Positions 7,473 to 15,517 of a stretch of DNA of 64,000 nucleotides are shown here, one piece after another; position 1 is the first letter of the stretch; each line of letters opens with the position of its first letter. Made by a program: the position numbers and the translations under genes. The stretch is from positions 124,001-188,000 of the forward strand of contig JARGNG010000002.1 in assembly GCA_029213265.1 (NCBI GenBank). Reading direction: 5' to 3'. Source of the stretch: Verrucomicrobiales bacterium (GTDB taxonomy: Bacteria > Verrucomicrobiota > Verrucomicrobiia > Verrucomicrobiales > DEV007). The notes beneath the pieces are model-generated. The model saw only the letters and a program-made list of their open reading frames with translations, was not told the DNA's origin and did not search any database.

Positions 7473-10400
7473 CTATTCTTTGTGTGGATGGATCTTGAGG
7501 ATTTCCTCAGGGCTGTAGAATCCGATTTTTTCTTTCACTTCGGCCCGAACCTTGGCGACCTGCTGCGGAGTAATCGCACTGGATTTGTTGCTCCAGGCAT
7601 TTCGCACGTACGTGAGAACCGAAGCAAGTTCGTCATCTTTCAGAATGTGCTCAAAGGGAGTCATCGGAACGACGCCCGGATATTGGGTGCCCTTCACTTC
7701 GATAGGGCCCATCATTCCTTTGAGAGAGATTTTTATGAGTCGCTCAGGATCGCCATTCACCCACCTGGTTCCGTCAAGCGGAGGAAAGCCGGCGGCGGAG
7801 AGTCCCATTCCATTGGCCTGGTGACAGGTGCCGCAGTGAGCCTCGCGATTGTAGACTTCCGCTCCGGCAATGTAGAGCTTGGCGTCTTTTCCTTTGAGGT
7901 GCTTTGGAGCTTGGATGCGGAGCGTCGTTTCGCCCTGCCCGAGGTTGGATCCGGTGAGCACCGCCCTGGCCGCTTCGAGAGACTGCTTTGAAAAGTCGTC
8001 GACCCCTTTCGCTTCCGCTACCGTAACGACAGCGAGTCCATGATCTCTATCCAGCCAGGAGGCTGCCGTGATCGCCTCGAGGCGAACCCGTCCGTGATCA
8101 TCGTTTGCGGCGGTGAGGAGGAGATCGTTGAAATCATCGACCGCATGCTGGTTGAAGCGGAGCACGCGAACGGCCGCCGAGCGAACCTTGTGATCTTTCG
8201 ATGCGAGCAATCCTTTCAGAAGATCCTGGTCGACTTGATCGTATCCCCAGGATACCCAGAGGGCTTCCAGCTTGTGGTGTTCGTCGTCGGTATTCGCGGC
8301 CCACTTCTTGAGGGCGGGCAGGACTTCCGAAGCATCGCGGCCACGGAGTTCGCGCCGGGTGCGATAACGGGTCCGATACTCAGGCAGAGTCAGGTTGGCA
8401 AAAAGCTCTTCGATCGATGCACCGGCCACCTTCGCAGGCTCAACGAGCGGGCGCGAAGGGTAGGTCACCCGGTAAATGCGGCCGTGCTCGTGGTCACGAA
8501 GAGGATCACGTGCGCTGTGCTGCATGTGTCCGATGAGGGCATTGTGCCAGTCGACGACGTAGAGCGATCCATCGGGTGCGAACTCGAGATCGACCGGACG
8601 GAAGTTGAGATCTTCAGAGACAAAGAGATCCTGACGGTAGGTCAGAGTGAACCCGGTTCCGTCTTCCTCGACCTGGTGCTGCTTGGCTCCGAGGTATCCG
8701 ATCGCATTGTTCAGGATCACATCTCCCTGCACTTCGTCGGGGAAGTGGCGGCTCGAAACGAATTCGATGCCGGAAGTGGGTCGAACTGACTCGGCTGTGA
8801 TGAGGTCAGGTGCTCTCAGGTTGGTGCCATAGACCGGCTTCACAGTTCCCGGAAGCATCCACGAAAGACTCGTTCCGGAGGTGTGAAGGAAAAAATCCTG
8901 ACCGTAGTCGTCATAGGCAACACCCCAGGGATTCGGAATCGTATATTGCGCGTAGCGCATCAGGTGTTTGCGATTGGGGGAGTACCGCTGGAATCCACCA
9001 TTGGTCGCGTGAACCGGCCCATAGGCGGTCTCAACATTGGAGTGGAGGAAGACGCCCTCACCCATGACGATGGCTCCGGAAGGATCCACACAGAAAGCGG
9101 AGATGGCGTGGTGCGTGTCATGGTCATCAAATCCGCTGAGGATGACCTCCTTCGTGTCGTAGTGATCATCGCCGTTGGTGTCCTGCAGAAAGACAAGGCT
9201 ACCACTCTGGGAAACGTAGACGCCGTCGTGGGCGATCTCGAAGCCGATCGGGATGTGGAGATCTCCTGCGAAGATCGTTTCCTTGTCTGCCTTTCCGTCA
9301 TTGTCAGTGTCTTCGAGAATGAGGAGTTTGTCCTCGGGACGGGGGTCACCGATTTTCCAGTGAGGATAGCTCGCCATCGTGGCAACCCAGAGTCGTCCTT
9401 TGTTGTCGAAGGAAAGCTGAACCGGATTGGACAGATTCGGAAACATGCTCTCATCGGCGAAGAGCTCGATCTTGTAGCCCTCGGGCGTCTTGATTTTGGT
9501 TTCGACCACTTTGCCGGGACGATAATCGACCGTTCCGTTTTTCTTGCTCGGAGCGTAGTTCGTTTCGACGGGCGGAAGTTGATAGGTCTTTGCGTCCGCG
9601 GCAGCGATATCAAAGTTTTCCCCTTTAAGCGCAGCCCAGATCGCTTGATCGCGAATGGCATTCATTTCGCGAGTCTTCCTCAACTCGTGCGGGTAGTTTT
9701 CCGGACCGAAGGGATTGTAGCGGCGTCCGTAGACGTGAACTCCATTCGGGATCTTGAAATCATTGTGCCAGAACCAGTTCTTTTCAGTGACAGCCGCATG
9801 AATGCCGGAACGCATGCTGTCATCGACTTTCGCTTTGCCGAAGAGACCGTCTGCCAGTACCGGGGCGAGCTTCTCGTATCCCAGATCCGAAAGAAGAGCC
9901 CCGTCGGTCGTGTATTCTTTTCCGTCTGAAAACCAGGACTTCGAAGGGGAGAAAGCGTCGACGAAGAGGACGCCATTGGCAGATGCAACTTCTTTCGACG
10001 CCTTGGTGTAGAGCGCCAGGTTCTCGTTTGCTTCCTTGCCGTCAGGAGTGCCATACTTCGCGGAGAGGTCCTGCATTGCGGTGGGCGAGATGAGTGCTAC
10101 CTGCGGGGTGGACTTCCCATTGTATTTCTGGCCCTTGGTGTGCTTCAGGAAGGCTTCGAGTTCTTTTTTGTAGCGATCGACATCTTCCGGTCCACGGAAC
10201 GAGGAGTTGAATCCGAAGAATGCGAGAACGGTGTCAGCGCCGAGGCGGGAGAGCCACTGGTCCGGTGTTTCAAAATGTCCCTGAGGCTTGGAGTCAGCCC
10301 GATATTCCAGGGGAACGAGCCCCTTGGCACCCGGAAACGCATATTGATCGACATGGTTGCGGCCGGGATGGGGGCGAAAGCCGGGCGTGTTTCCTTCGTC

Positions 10401-11621
10401 TCCCATGTTGCGGATTGTGAGATCCTTATCAGGAAAACGCAGGTAGAGCTCGGTTTCAAAGTGATTGAAGTGCATCATGCGCGATGCCATGCCCGCACCG
10501 ACAAGAGCGATGGTGTCGCCTTTTTTGATTTTGAGTTTTCCGGGAGCCCTGGCTGCCTGCTTTTTCTTTTTCGGCTCCTGCTTGGGAGGGGATGCCTTTT
10601 CGAATGCGGGTGCGCCGGGAATGAAATCAACTGGTCGAAGCCCGGTCTTGTATCCTTTGAAAGAAAACATCGAAGGATTGTATCCCTCCGGCAGGGTGAC
10701 GTTCTGCTTCGCGGGAACCTCGAGTCCTAGACCCCAGAAGATGCTGTTGAGGACAAGTCGACGGAGATTTTCATCGAGCAGGTCATTCGAGGCTCCCATC
10801 GTTGTGGTGAAAACCTGGTTGGTCTTGCCGCTCTCGTGCTTGTATTCACGAGTCCAGGCGATGGGCTGCATCGGATCGTTCTTGCCTTCGACTCCGGGAG
10901 AATCCGGCTCGAGAGTCGTGGTCACTTCTCCCCGCAGGAGATAGGTGGAAGGTTGCTCAGGATTGGCACCGTAAACGTCAGACGGGACAAAGATCGTTCC
11001 GACTCCGTTGAGAATGGAATGATCTTTGTTCTCTTCCACCACGTGGGAACGGCATCCCTCGACTTTGTGTTTCCCATGGTGGCTGACCCAGGTTTCTCCG
11101 AGTACCTGGCGGCCGAATCCGTTTTTCCATCCGAGTTCCTCCGGTCCGCGCCAGCTGTATTTTTCCCATTTGCTGCCCTTTGGAAAATTAAAGGCGTGAG
11201 TCGATGTCCGTAGGGAGACGAGAGCGACTCCTCGATTGACTGCCTTTTCAAAGTGCTCCATCGCCTTGTCATCCCAGTGGCGGAAGCGAAGGCTCAGGAC
11301 GAGAATGTCGGCTGTGTCGAGCGCCTCCGGATGGCTCAGACTGCCGCCGTTGTCCGGATTCACCGTGCCGTCTTCGTTCAGAGAGAAGAGAACCGAGCAT
11401 TTGAAGCCCTGCTTCGCCAGCATCTGGGCGAGCATGGGGAGAGCCTCCTCGGAGCGATATTCTTCGTCACCGGAGAGAAATACGACATGCTTGCCTTTGC
11501 CGGGACCCTCGGAGCCCTCGAAAACGAGGTGATCCGCATCCGGGGAATTGGCATGAAGAAAAGAGACACTGATCGTGAGTGCCGACAGGATCAGCGTTCG
11601 GAGTGATAAGAGGGGTTTCAT
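7473..11621 (-). CDS. ThuA / SGNH / PVC-type dehydrogenase propeller / cytochrome c fusion protein
   Basis: A 1382-residue exported multidomain protein. In order: a signal peptide; a ThuA-like domain (about 40-335, with GKHVVFLSGDEEYRSEEALP); an SGNH-hydrolase-like domain (about 365-625); a PVC membrane-bound-dehydrogenase beta-propeller (about 715-1080); HEAT-like helices (about 1100-1230); and a C-terminal cytochrome c domain with heme motif C1263-G-T-C-H1267 and a candidate axial Met in PMTP. The ATG at 11621 is preferred over one 39 bases upstream because it gives a clean signal peptide. It is monocistronic, with its own terminator. It probably acts in the periplasm as a heme protein that oxidises carbohydrate-derived substrates; that role is inferred from the family. 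Confidence 0.9.
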   Translation of the reverse strand: MKPLLSLRTLILSALTISVSFLHANSPDADHLVFEGSEGPGKGKHVVFLSGDEEYRSEEALPMLAQMLAKQGFKCSVLFSLNEDGTVNPDNGGSLSHPEALDTADILVLSLRFRHWDDKAMEHFEKAVNRGVALVSLRTSTHAFNFPKGSKWEKYSWRGPEELGWKNGFGRQVLGETWVSHHGKHKVEGCRSHVVEENKDHSILNGVGTIFVPSDVYGANPEQPSTYLLRGEVTTTLEPDSPGVEGKNDPMQPIAWTREYKHESGKTNQVFTTTMGASNDLLDENLRRLVLNSIFWGLGLEVPAKQNVTLPEGYNPSMFSFKGYKTGLRPVDFIPGAPAFEKASPPKQEPKKKKQAARAPGKLKIKKGDTIALVGAGMASRMMHFNHFETELYLRFPDKDLTIRNMGDEGNTPGFRPHPGRNHVDQYAFPGAKGLVPLEYRADSKPQGHFETPDQWLSRLGADTVLAFFGFNSSFRGPEDVDRYKKELEAFLKHTKGQKYNGKSTPQVALISPTAMQDLSAKYGTPDGKEANENLALYTKASKEVASANGVLFVDAFSPSKSWFSDGKEYTTDGALLSDLGYEKLAPVLADGLFGKAKVDDSMRSGIHAAVTEKNWFWHNDFKIPNGVHVYGRRYNPFGPENYPHELRKTREMNAIRDQAIWAALKGENFDIAAADAKTYQLPPVETNYAPSKKNGTVDYRPGKVVETKIKTPEGYKIELFADESMFPNLSNPVQLSFDNKGRLWVATMASYPHWKIGDPRPEDKLLILEDTDNDGKADKETIFAGDLHIPIGFEIAHDGVYVSQSGSLVFLQDTNGDDHYDTKEVILSGFDDHDTHHAISAFCVDPSGAIVMGEGVFLHSNVETAYGPVHATNGGFQRYSPNRKHLMRYAQYTIPNPWGVAYDDYGQDFFLHTSGTSLSWMLPGTVKPVYGTNLRAPDLITAESVRPTSGIEFVSSRHFPDEVQGDVILNNAIGYLGAKQHQVEEDGTGFTLTYRQDLFVSEDLNFRPVDLEFAPDGSLYVVDWHNALIGHMQHSARDPLRDHEHGRIYRVTYPSRPLVEPAKVAGASIEELFANLTLPEYRTRYRTRRELRGRDASEVLPALKKWAANTDDEHHKLEALWVSWGYDQVDQDLLKGLLASKDHKVRSAAVRVLRFNQHAVDDFNDLLLTAANDDHGRVRLEAITAASWLDRDHGLAVVTVAEAKGVDDFSKQSLEAARAVLTGSNLGQGETTLRIQAPKHLKGKDAKLYIAGAEVYNREAHCGTCHQANGMGLSAAGFPPLDGTRWVNGDPERLIKISLKGMMGPIEVKGTQYPGVVPMTPFEHILKDDELASVLTYVRNAWSNKSSAITPQQVAKVRAEVKEKIGFYSPEEILKIHPHKE

Positions 11622-11951
11622 ACAAGTCTGAATAGGGAGTTTCGCGGACCCATTCCGCAAAGAGTCACCAAGCTATGTCGATTGCAGAAAAAATCTTTTA
11701 GAAAAAACAGACTTTTTCGCGCCCTTGTCTTGGCCTGCCGGGAAGGGGGGCGCTGGCTGTGTGGATGAAGAAACTGATGGTCAGTCAGTCTGTTGCTTCG
11801 CTTTCGTGAGCAAAGGAAAAGGATGAATTGCTGAATCGGGGAAAAATAGTCTCTATTTATCGTGAAGGATAGAGCCCATCCTGATTCGCAGGGGATCAGC
11901 GTTTGCCAAGTTCTGTCCGCGGATTGGTATTTCTCCGGAAGAAATTGTGCT
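11622..11951. other. Intergenic region between the fusion gene and the RiPP cluster
   Basis: 330 bases without a gene. It holds an A/T-rich tract upstream of the fusion gene (11690-11715), probably part of its promoter, and a terminator-like hairpin for the RiPP cluster at 11842-11874. No RNA gene or conserved coding frame was seen in the remainder. Confidence 0.6.
11842..11874 (-). terminator. Probable terminator of the RiPP operon
   Basis: On the minus strand CTCTAT and ATAGAG pair across a 12-nt loop, followed by ACTATTTTT. It lies about 78 nt after the radical SAM stop codon. The stem is only 6 bp, so the call is moderate. Confidence 0.45.
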
Positions 11952-13091
11952 CTACACCGCCAATACCGCCTTCTTCCTTAACTCATTCCCATACCGTTCA
12001 GCCTGTGAGAAGACCCGCTTGTAGACTTCACAGTATGGGTCCTTCGAGTCGAGAGTTCCCATTGCCGCATAGGTTCTTACCGGGCACCCTCCGTGACAGA
12101 TGGACAGAAAACGACAGGAGAGGCAGTCCTCATCCTCGACCAATTTCCCGGGCCGCTCGACGAATTTTTGACGGGCCGGGCTCTCACTCAACATTCTCGA
12201 AAGATCCGGCTCACGAAAGATGTTTCCGAAGTAGTAGTCCGGATAACTCGTCACCCAGCAGTCACACTGCGCCACCGTTCCCTTTGCGTCGATGGAGACG
12301 AACTGATTGGAGCAATTTTCTTTCCATATGCAGGGAAGCCGCGCCGGACGACCCGAGAAATGATTGATCAGTGCATCAAAAGGGCCAACCTGAACTCCGT
12401 TTTTATAGCCGTTTTCCATCCATATTTCAAACAGGTCACCGAGGAATTCAGCAAGGGCTCCGCTCTCCAATTGAAACTCCGTTTCCGCCTCATTGGCAGG
12501 CCCTCCGGGGAAGGGGGTATTCACTTGGAAGTCCGTTATTCCGAGCTCCTCAACAAAGTAGCGGTAGAAGGCCTCTGCTCCCGCATCGAGGCTGCCCTGG
12601 TGTAGAACGGCAATCACGCCGACGTGAATCCCGCTTGATCTGACCTCTTCCAGTCTCTCACGCCAGACCTCTGTGTATTTCCCGGCGCTGCCGCTAAACA
12701 ATTTTCGATGGAGATTCGGATAGTCCATCGATGTCCCGAGCGATCCGTCGAACATATCAAATATAATATCGTTCCACGCTTTGGAATATCCGATCAAGTT
12801 GGTCTGCAAATAATGTACGAATTTGAGTCCTCTCCTCGCGGCTGCCTCCTCCATGATGACCTTGGCCTTGCGATACCAATCAGGCCCCATGATGAGAGCC
12901 TCGCCTCCCTGCCAATAGACTTCGCACTCCCCGAAACCCTCCTGTTCCATGTGCGCGAGAACACTTTCAGTGAGGGCAGGAAGCGCCTCCAACGACAATC
13001 GAAGCGGTTCCTTGTATTCGAAACAATATTCGCAGGCCACATTGCACTCCGCCGTAGGAAGAAGAATCACACTGAAAGCTCGATCACTCAT
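11952..13091 (-). CDS. Radical SAM/SPASM peptide maturase (GrrM/OscB-like, predicted cyclophane-forming)
   Basis: A 379-residue radical SAM enzyme predicted to modify the neighbouring Gly-rich precursor. The [4Fe-4S]-SAM cluster motif is C16-N-V-A-C20-E-Y-C23, and WQGGEAL is the GGE motif. A C-terminal SPASM region holds further cysteines, including CDCW and C-L-S-C-R-F-L-S-I-C-H-G-G-C, for auxiliary clusters. The ATG at 13091 is chosen because it places the cluster motif near the N-terminus; the longer frame adds 40 unrelated residues overlapping the upstream gene. It is the last gene of the cluster, 16 nt after the SPASM-like partner. GrrM, XyeB and FxsB enzymes join an aromatic ring to the beta-carbon of a residue two positions on. 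The precursor's six Trp-x-Asn repeats fit that chemistry. A sulfatase-maturase role is less likely given the linked precursor. Confidence 0.85.
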   Translation of the reverse strand: MSDRAFSVILLPTAECNVACEYCFEYKEPLRLSLEALPALTESVLAHMEQEGFGECEVYWQGGEALIMGPDWYRKAKVIMEEAAARRGLKFVHYLQTNLIGYSKAWNDIIFDMFDGSLGTSMDYPNLHRKLFSGSAGKYTEVWRERLEEVRSSGIHVGVIAVLHQGSLDAGAEAFYRYFVEELGITDFQVNTPFPGGPANEAETEFQLESGALAEFLGDLFEIWMENGYKNGVQVGPFDALINHFSGRPARLPCIWKENCSNQFVSIDAKGTVAQCDCWVTSYPDYYFGNIFREPDLSRMLSESPARQKFVERPGKLVEDEDCLSCRFLSICHGGCPVRTYAAMGTLDSKDPYCEVYKRVFSQAERYGNELRKKAVLAV

Positions 13092-13107
13092 ATAAAAAAG
13101 TATGCTG

Positions 13108-13947
13108 TTACACTCCTTCTGGAGATTCCCCGTCACCAAAACCGGCGAGATCCCGTCCCATTTCGTCGGCCGCATCGCCAATGACCGAAAACACTGACTT
13201 AATGCCATCACACGGAAAGGAGGGGTCTGGATGTTTGAAATACCCCCGGCAAAAATCGCGCCATCGGCACTTCACACATTCCGCTTCATCAGCATCCAGT
13301 GTTTCCATGTGCCGCTCGACAAACCTCGGACCACCGGAAGCCAATGGTGACTCAAAAATATCAGGATCAGATTCCGTGACAATCCAAAGGTCGGGCGCGT
13401 TCAACCCACGGGCAAAACCGAACAGGGAATGAAAAAATTCAACAGGAACCTCCACACTCGGATCGTGAAGGAAATAATCCGCTGCTTCTTTTAACTCGGC
13501 GATATTCCCGGAAGTTATTGTCCCGGGAAGCAAGCGAACCGGTACCTGAATCGAAGCTGCGAGACGAAGCGCTTTGAGAAAACCCGGTAAGACCGGGATC
13601 GTAACGCGCACATCACGCACGACCCGTAGGTCCACCAGTCGATAGATCGCTGAATACTCGGTTGCAGGATCAGAGACGATGACATCCAGAGCAACGCCGT
13701 TTCCTTTTCGTGCGGCTGTGGCCCAGACTTCAGGCTCTCCCAGCAGATTCTCCGCCTGTATCCACTGAAGCCCCGGAGCTTCTGCAACTGTCCATCGGCA
13801 AAACTCCAGCGCATTTTGAACAACCAGGACAAACGGATCTTCCCTTCCCTCCACCGCCTCGTCGGCGGAGAGGTAAGGCAGGGGAACCAGTTCCCCCTCA
13901 AAAGGTGGAGTTTCAGAATCGGTAGAATCTACCGACGGTTGATCCAT
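13108..13947 (-). CDS. SPASM-like protein lacking the radical SAM cluster motif (RiPP partner)
   Basis: 279 residues, not matched to a named family with certainty. The C-terminal part has the spacing C224-x2-C227-x5-C233-x12-C246 with FCRGYF and CDG, much like the end of a SPASM domain. No CxxxCxxC radical SAM motif exists; the only other cysteine is C50. The middle (about 85-200) alternates predicted strands and helices, as a partial or degenerate TIM barrel would. The start codon lies inside the precursor gene (19-nt overlap), behind a strong AGGAGG ribosome site made from glycine codons, so the two are translationally coupled. It is probably an inactive homologue that delivers or positions the precursor, or binds an auxiliary cluster. 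This role is inference. Confidence 0.8.
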   Translation of the reverse strand: MDQPSVDSTDSETPPFEGELVPLPYLSADEAVEGREDPFVLVVQNALEFCRWTVAEAPGLQWIQAENLLGEPEVWATAARKGNGVALDVIVSDPATEYSAIYRLVDLRVVRDVRVTIPVLPGFLKALRLAASIQVPVRLLPGTITSGNIAELKEAADYFLHDPSVEVPVEFFHSLFGFARGLNAPDLWIVTESDPDIFESPLASGGPRFVERHMETLDADEAECVKCRWRDFCRGYFKHPDPSFPCDGIKSVFSVIGDAADEMGRDLAGFGDGESPEGV

Positions 13948-14246
13948 CCACCTCCTCCTCGGCGGTTGACCCAGCCACCGCCACCGCGGTTGACCCAGCT
14001 ACCACCACCGCCGCGGCCGTTGACCCATCCACCGCCACGACCGTTGATCCAGCCACCGCCAATGCGGCGATTGAGCCACCCTGCTTGAGCCGTGCCGGGG
14101 CTGGATACCCATGCAGCTCCTCCGACAGCCGCCATCGTTGCGGCTCCCGACCATTTACCGAGACCCGCAAGAAAGTTGCGTCGCTTTTGCATGATGAGCT
14201 CACCGTCTGCAGGCTCGTTTGAGCTATTTTCCAAATCGTCTTTCAT
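13929..14246 (-). CDS. Gly-rich RiPP precursor with Tat leader and six Trp-x-Asn repeats
   Basis: A 105-residue peptide. Residues 1-21 are acidic, and then K21-R22-R23-N-F-L-A-G-L-G begins a Tat-type signal ending at an A-Q-A cleavage site (55/56). The 50-residue remainder consists only of glycine-rich repeats with arginines, with Trp-x-Asn at 57-59, 66-68, 74-76, 84-86, 92-94 and 101-103 (x = Leu, Ile or Val). A start at M19 (14192) with an upstream GGTGAG is possible. This is the organisation of GrrA-type precursors, whose motifs are cross-linked by a linked radical SAM enzyme. Tat export would allow modification in the cytoplasm before secretion. Competing frames over the same DNA are repeat-derived shadows. 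Confidence 0.87.
   Translation of the reverse strand: MKDDLENSSNEPADGELIMQKRRNFLAGLGKWSGAATMAAVGGAAWVSSPGTAQAGWLNRRIGGGWINGRGGGWVNGRGGGGSWVNRGGGGWVNRRGGGGWINRR
13948..13960 (-). promoter_or_regulatory. Shine-Dalgarno site built from precursor glycine codons
   Basis: GAGGAGGAGGTGG directly precedes the ATG at 13947. AGGAGG occurs in two registers, 3 and 6 nt from the start. The same bases encode a Gly-Gly-Gly stretch of the precursor. This decides the start of the SPASM-like gene. Confidence 0.7.
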
Positions 14247-14274
14247 GAGATATAAGGCAGTTCAGATTAGCGAA

Positions 14275-14769
14275 TCAGGCCGTCACCTCTCCTGAAGTGA
14301 GTGTTGAAAAGTGCATAGCCTGAATCTTCCAGGCTCCGCCCTTTTTCGCCACGGTGAGAGAGACATTGAGAGGATAAGCAAACTCTTCTGAATCCAGCTT
14401 TCCTTTCACCGTACCGGAAGTCACCATCCATCCCATATCCGCTCCGAGATTGCCAGTCCGGAAGTTGTAAGAAAAGTCCTGCTCACCCTTGTCAAAGACC
14501 ATGAAGAAGTGCTCATACGCAACCTTCACCTCGTCCGTGCCGGACCACATTTCTCCGGGCCCGGTTCCCATGATAGCAACGTCATCAGCCAGCGTGGCGA
14601 GAACGCCGTCGAGGTCATGACCAGTCATGGCATCGTCGTGCGCCTTGAGCAGCACTTTAACATCTGCCAGTTCCGGATTCGATTCGGCAGGTTTTTGCGC
14701 CTTGGAACTCGTTACGGTCGCGGCAGATAAGCTCGCAACTCCGGCAGCAATCATATTTCTTCGATTCAT
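14275..14769 (-). CDS. NTF2-like (SnoaL/DUF4440-type) exported protein of the RiPP cluster
   Basis: 164 residues. An N-terminal signal with N-R-R-N-M-I-A-A-G resembles a Tat or Sec leader. The body is a cone-shaped NTF2/SnoaL-like fold: a helix with LLKAHDDAMTGHDLDGVLAT, then DDVAIMGTGPGEMWSG and strands ending in WKIQAMHFSTLT. Such domains bind small molecules or act as simple isomerases and hydrolases. The gene lies 28 nt upstream of the precursor gene on the same strand and should be first in the operon. It might accept or process the exported peptide, or only share regulation. Family-level fold assignment is confident; function is unknown. Confidence 0.8.
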   Translation of the reverse strand: MNRRNMIAAGVASLSAATVTSSKAQKPAESNPELADVKVLLKAHDDAMTGHDLDGVLATLADDVAIMGTGPGEMWSGTDEVKVAYEHFFMVFDKGEQDFSYNFRTGNLGADMGWMVTSGTVKGKLDSEEFAYPLNVSLTVAKKGGAWKIQAMHFSTLTSGEVTA

Positions 14770-15517
14770 GGTAGTTTTGTCTGGTTGGTTATCGATTTGA
14801 ACATATCAAAAATTCAGGAAGAAGTCACGGCTATTTGCGTTTCAGATTCCCTGTAAGCGGCACGGCCTGACTTTTTAACTACGCCTTTGTCCAACACCTT
14901 GATTCGGAATTTCCAGCCCGGATAAAGTTTCGTAAATTGTTCTGACCAGCCGCAACAAATTGATCGTAGGCATGTTGTGGCTTGAGCCCCGTCTGGAACC
15001 TGTTCATGATTCAGGTGTTGCCATCCGCATCGTCAAGTAGCAACGCGGTGGCGCTCCTTTACCAGCCCACTCCGATGTCGATTCCGATCCAATCGTGTAG
15101 CCAGAATATTGGGCCGTTCAGTGATGCACTGACGATTCCAAAATCCTTCTTCATCTGGGCGAAGTCGAGGCCTTCGACGAGATCCGGCGGCGCGGTATCC
15201 TTTGACGCGGGGAACTCTTCTCGACCCGCATGGACCGTCGGGGCGGAATCAGAAGTGAATCATTACCCCTGTGAACGGACCAGTAAACGAGGCATCGAAG
15301 AGAAATCCTCCGTCCTCGTAATCGACACCTTTCCAGTCCCGCGAGGGCAAGCATGTTGAAATTCTTGGGGAGAACGTCGCCATCAGAATTGACGTACATT
15401 GATGCCGGCAACGGTTTCTTTAGCCTTCCTGCCTTTTTCAGCTGTTCTTCCGGTCATCATTGACCTGAAAAACCGGTTGTCTTTGCGACAGTTCCCTCGC
15501 TAAGCTCGGCGCGTTCG
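14770..15517. other. Long intergenic region: RiPP operon upstream region plus gene debris
   Basis: 748 bases without an intact gene. It contains the leader of the NTF2-like gene (14770-14813), frame-broken coding-like sequence on the minus strand (14814-15411), and about 100 bases upstream of the CotH protein gene. Open frames on the plus strand look like shadows of the broken minus-strand sequence. Confidence 0.6.
14814..15411 (-). pseudogene. Degenerate, frame-shifted protein remnant
   Basis: Protein-like minus-strand segments occur in order but in different frames. The first begins MPASMYVNSDGDVLPKNF near 15411. The second contains DYEDGGFLFDASFTGPF near 15320. The third contains DFAQMKKDFGIVSASLNGP and WIGIDIGVGW, ending near 15060. 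The last contains KLYPGWKFRIKVLDKGV and ends at 14814. Each has ordinary amino-acid composition, yet stops or shifts separate them. I do not recognise the family. The best reading is a decaying gene, but chance open frames in GC-rich DNA remain possible. Confidence 0.35.

Noticed and set aside
11952-13091. Radical SAM/SPASM protein as the sulfatase maturase (anSME) for the ten sulfatases
   Set aside because: It is fused by position to a repeat precursor and a SPASM-like partner, and most sulfatases here have Cys sites that FGE can handle. The cluster context fits a RiPP maturase better, though anSME was considered because it shares the fold.
13940-14090. Short GC-rich repeats as a CRISPR array
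   Set aside because: The units are 24-30 bases without unique spacers and code for the Gly-Trp-Asn repeats of the precursor.
13913-14203. Alternative 96-residue Ala/Val/Ser-rich open frame over the RiPP precursor
   Set aside because: It is a shifted reading of the same glycine repeats and lacks a signal peptide; the frame with Tat leader and W-x-N repeats is clearly the real one.
14982-15359. Plus-strand 125-residue open frame in the long intergenic region
   Set aside because: Composition is Ser/Pro-rich and low in conserved blocks; it overlaps the more protein-like minus-strand remnants and has no ribosome site.
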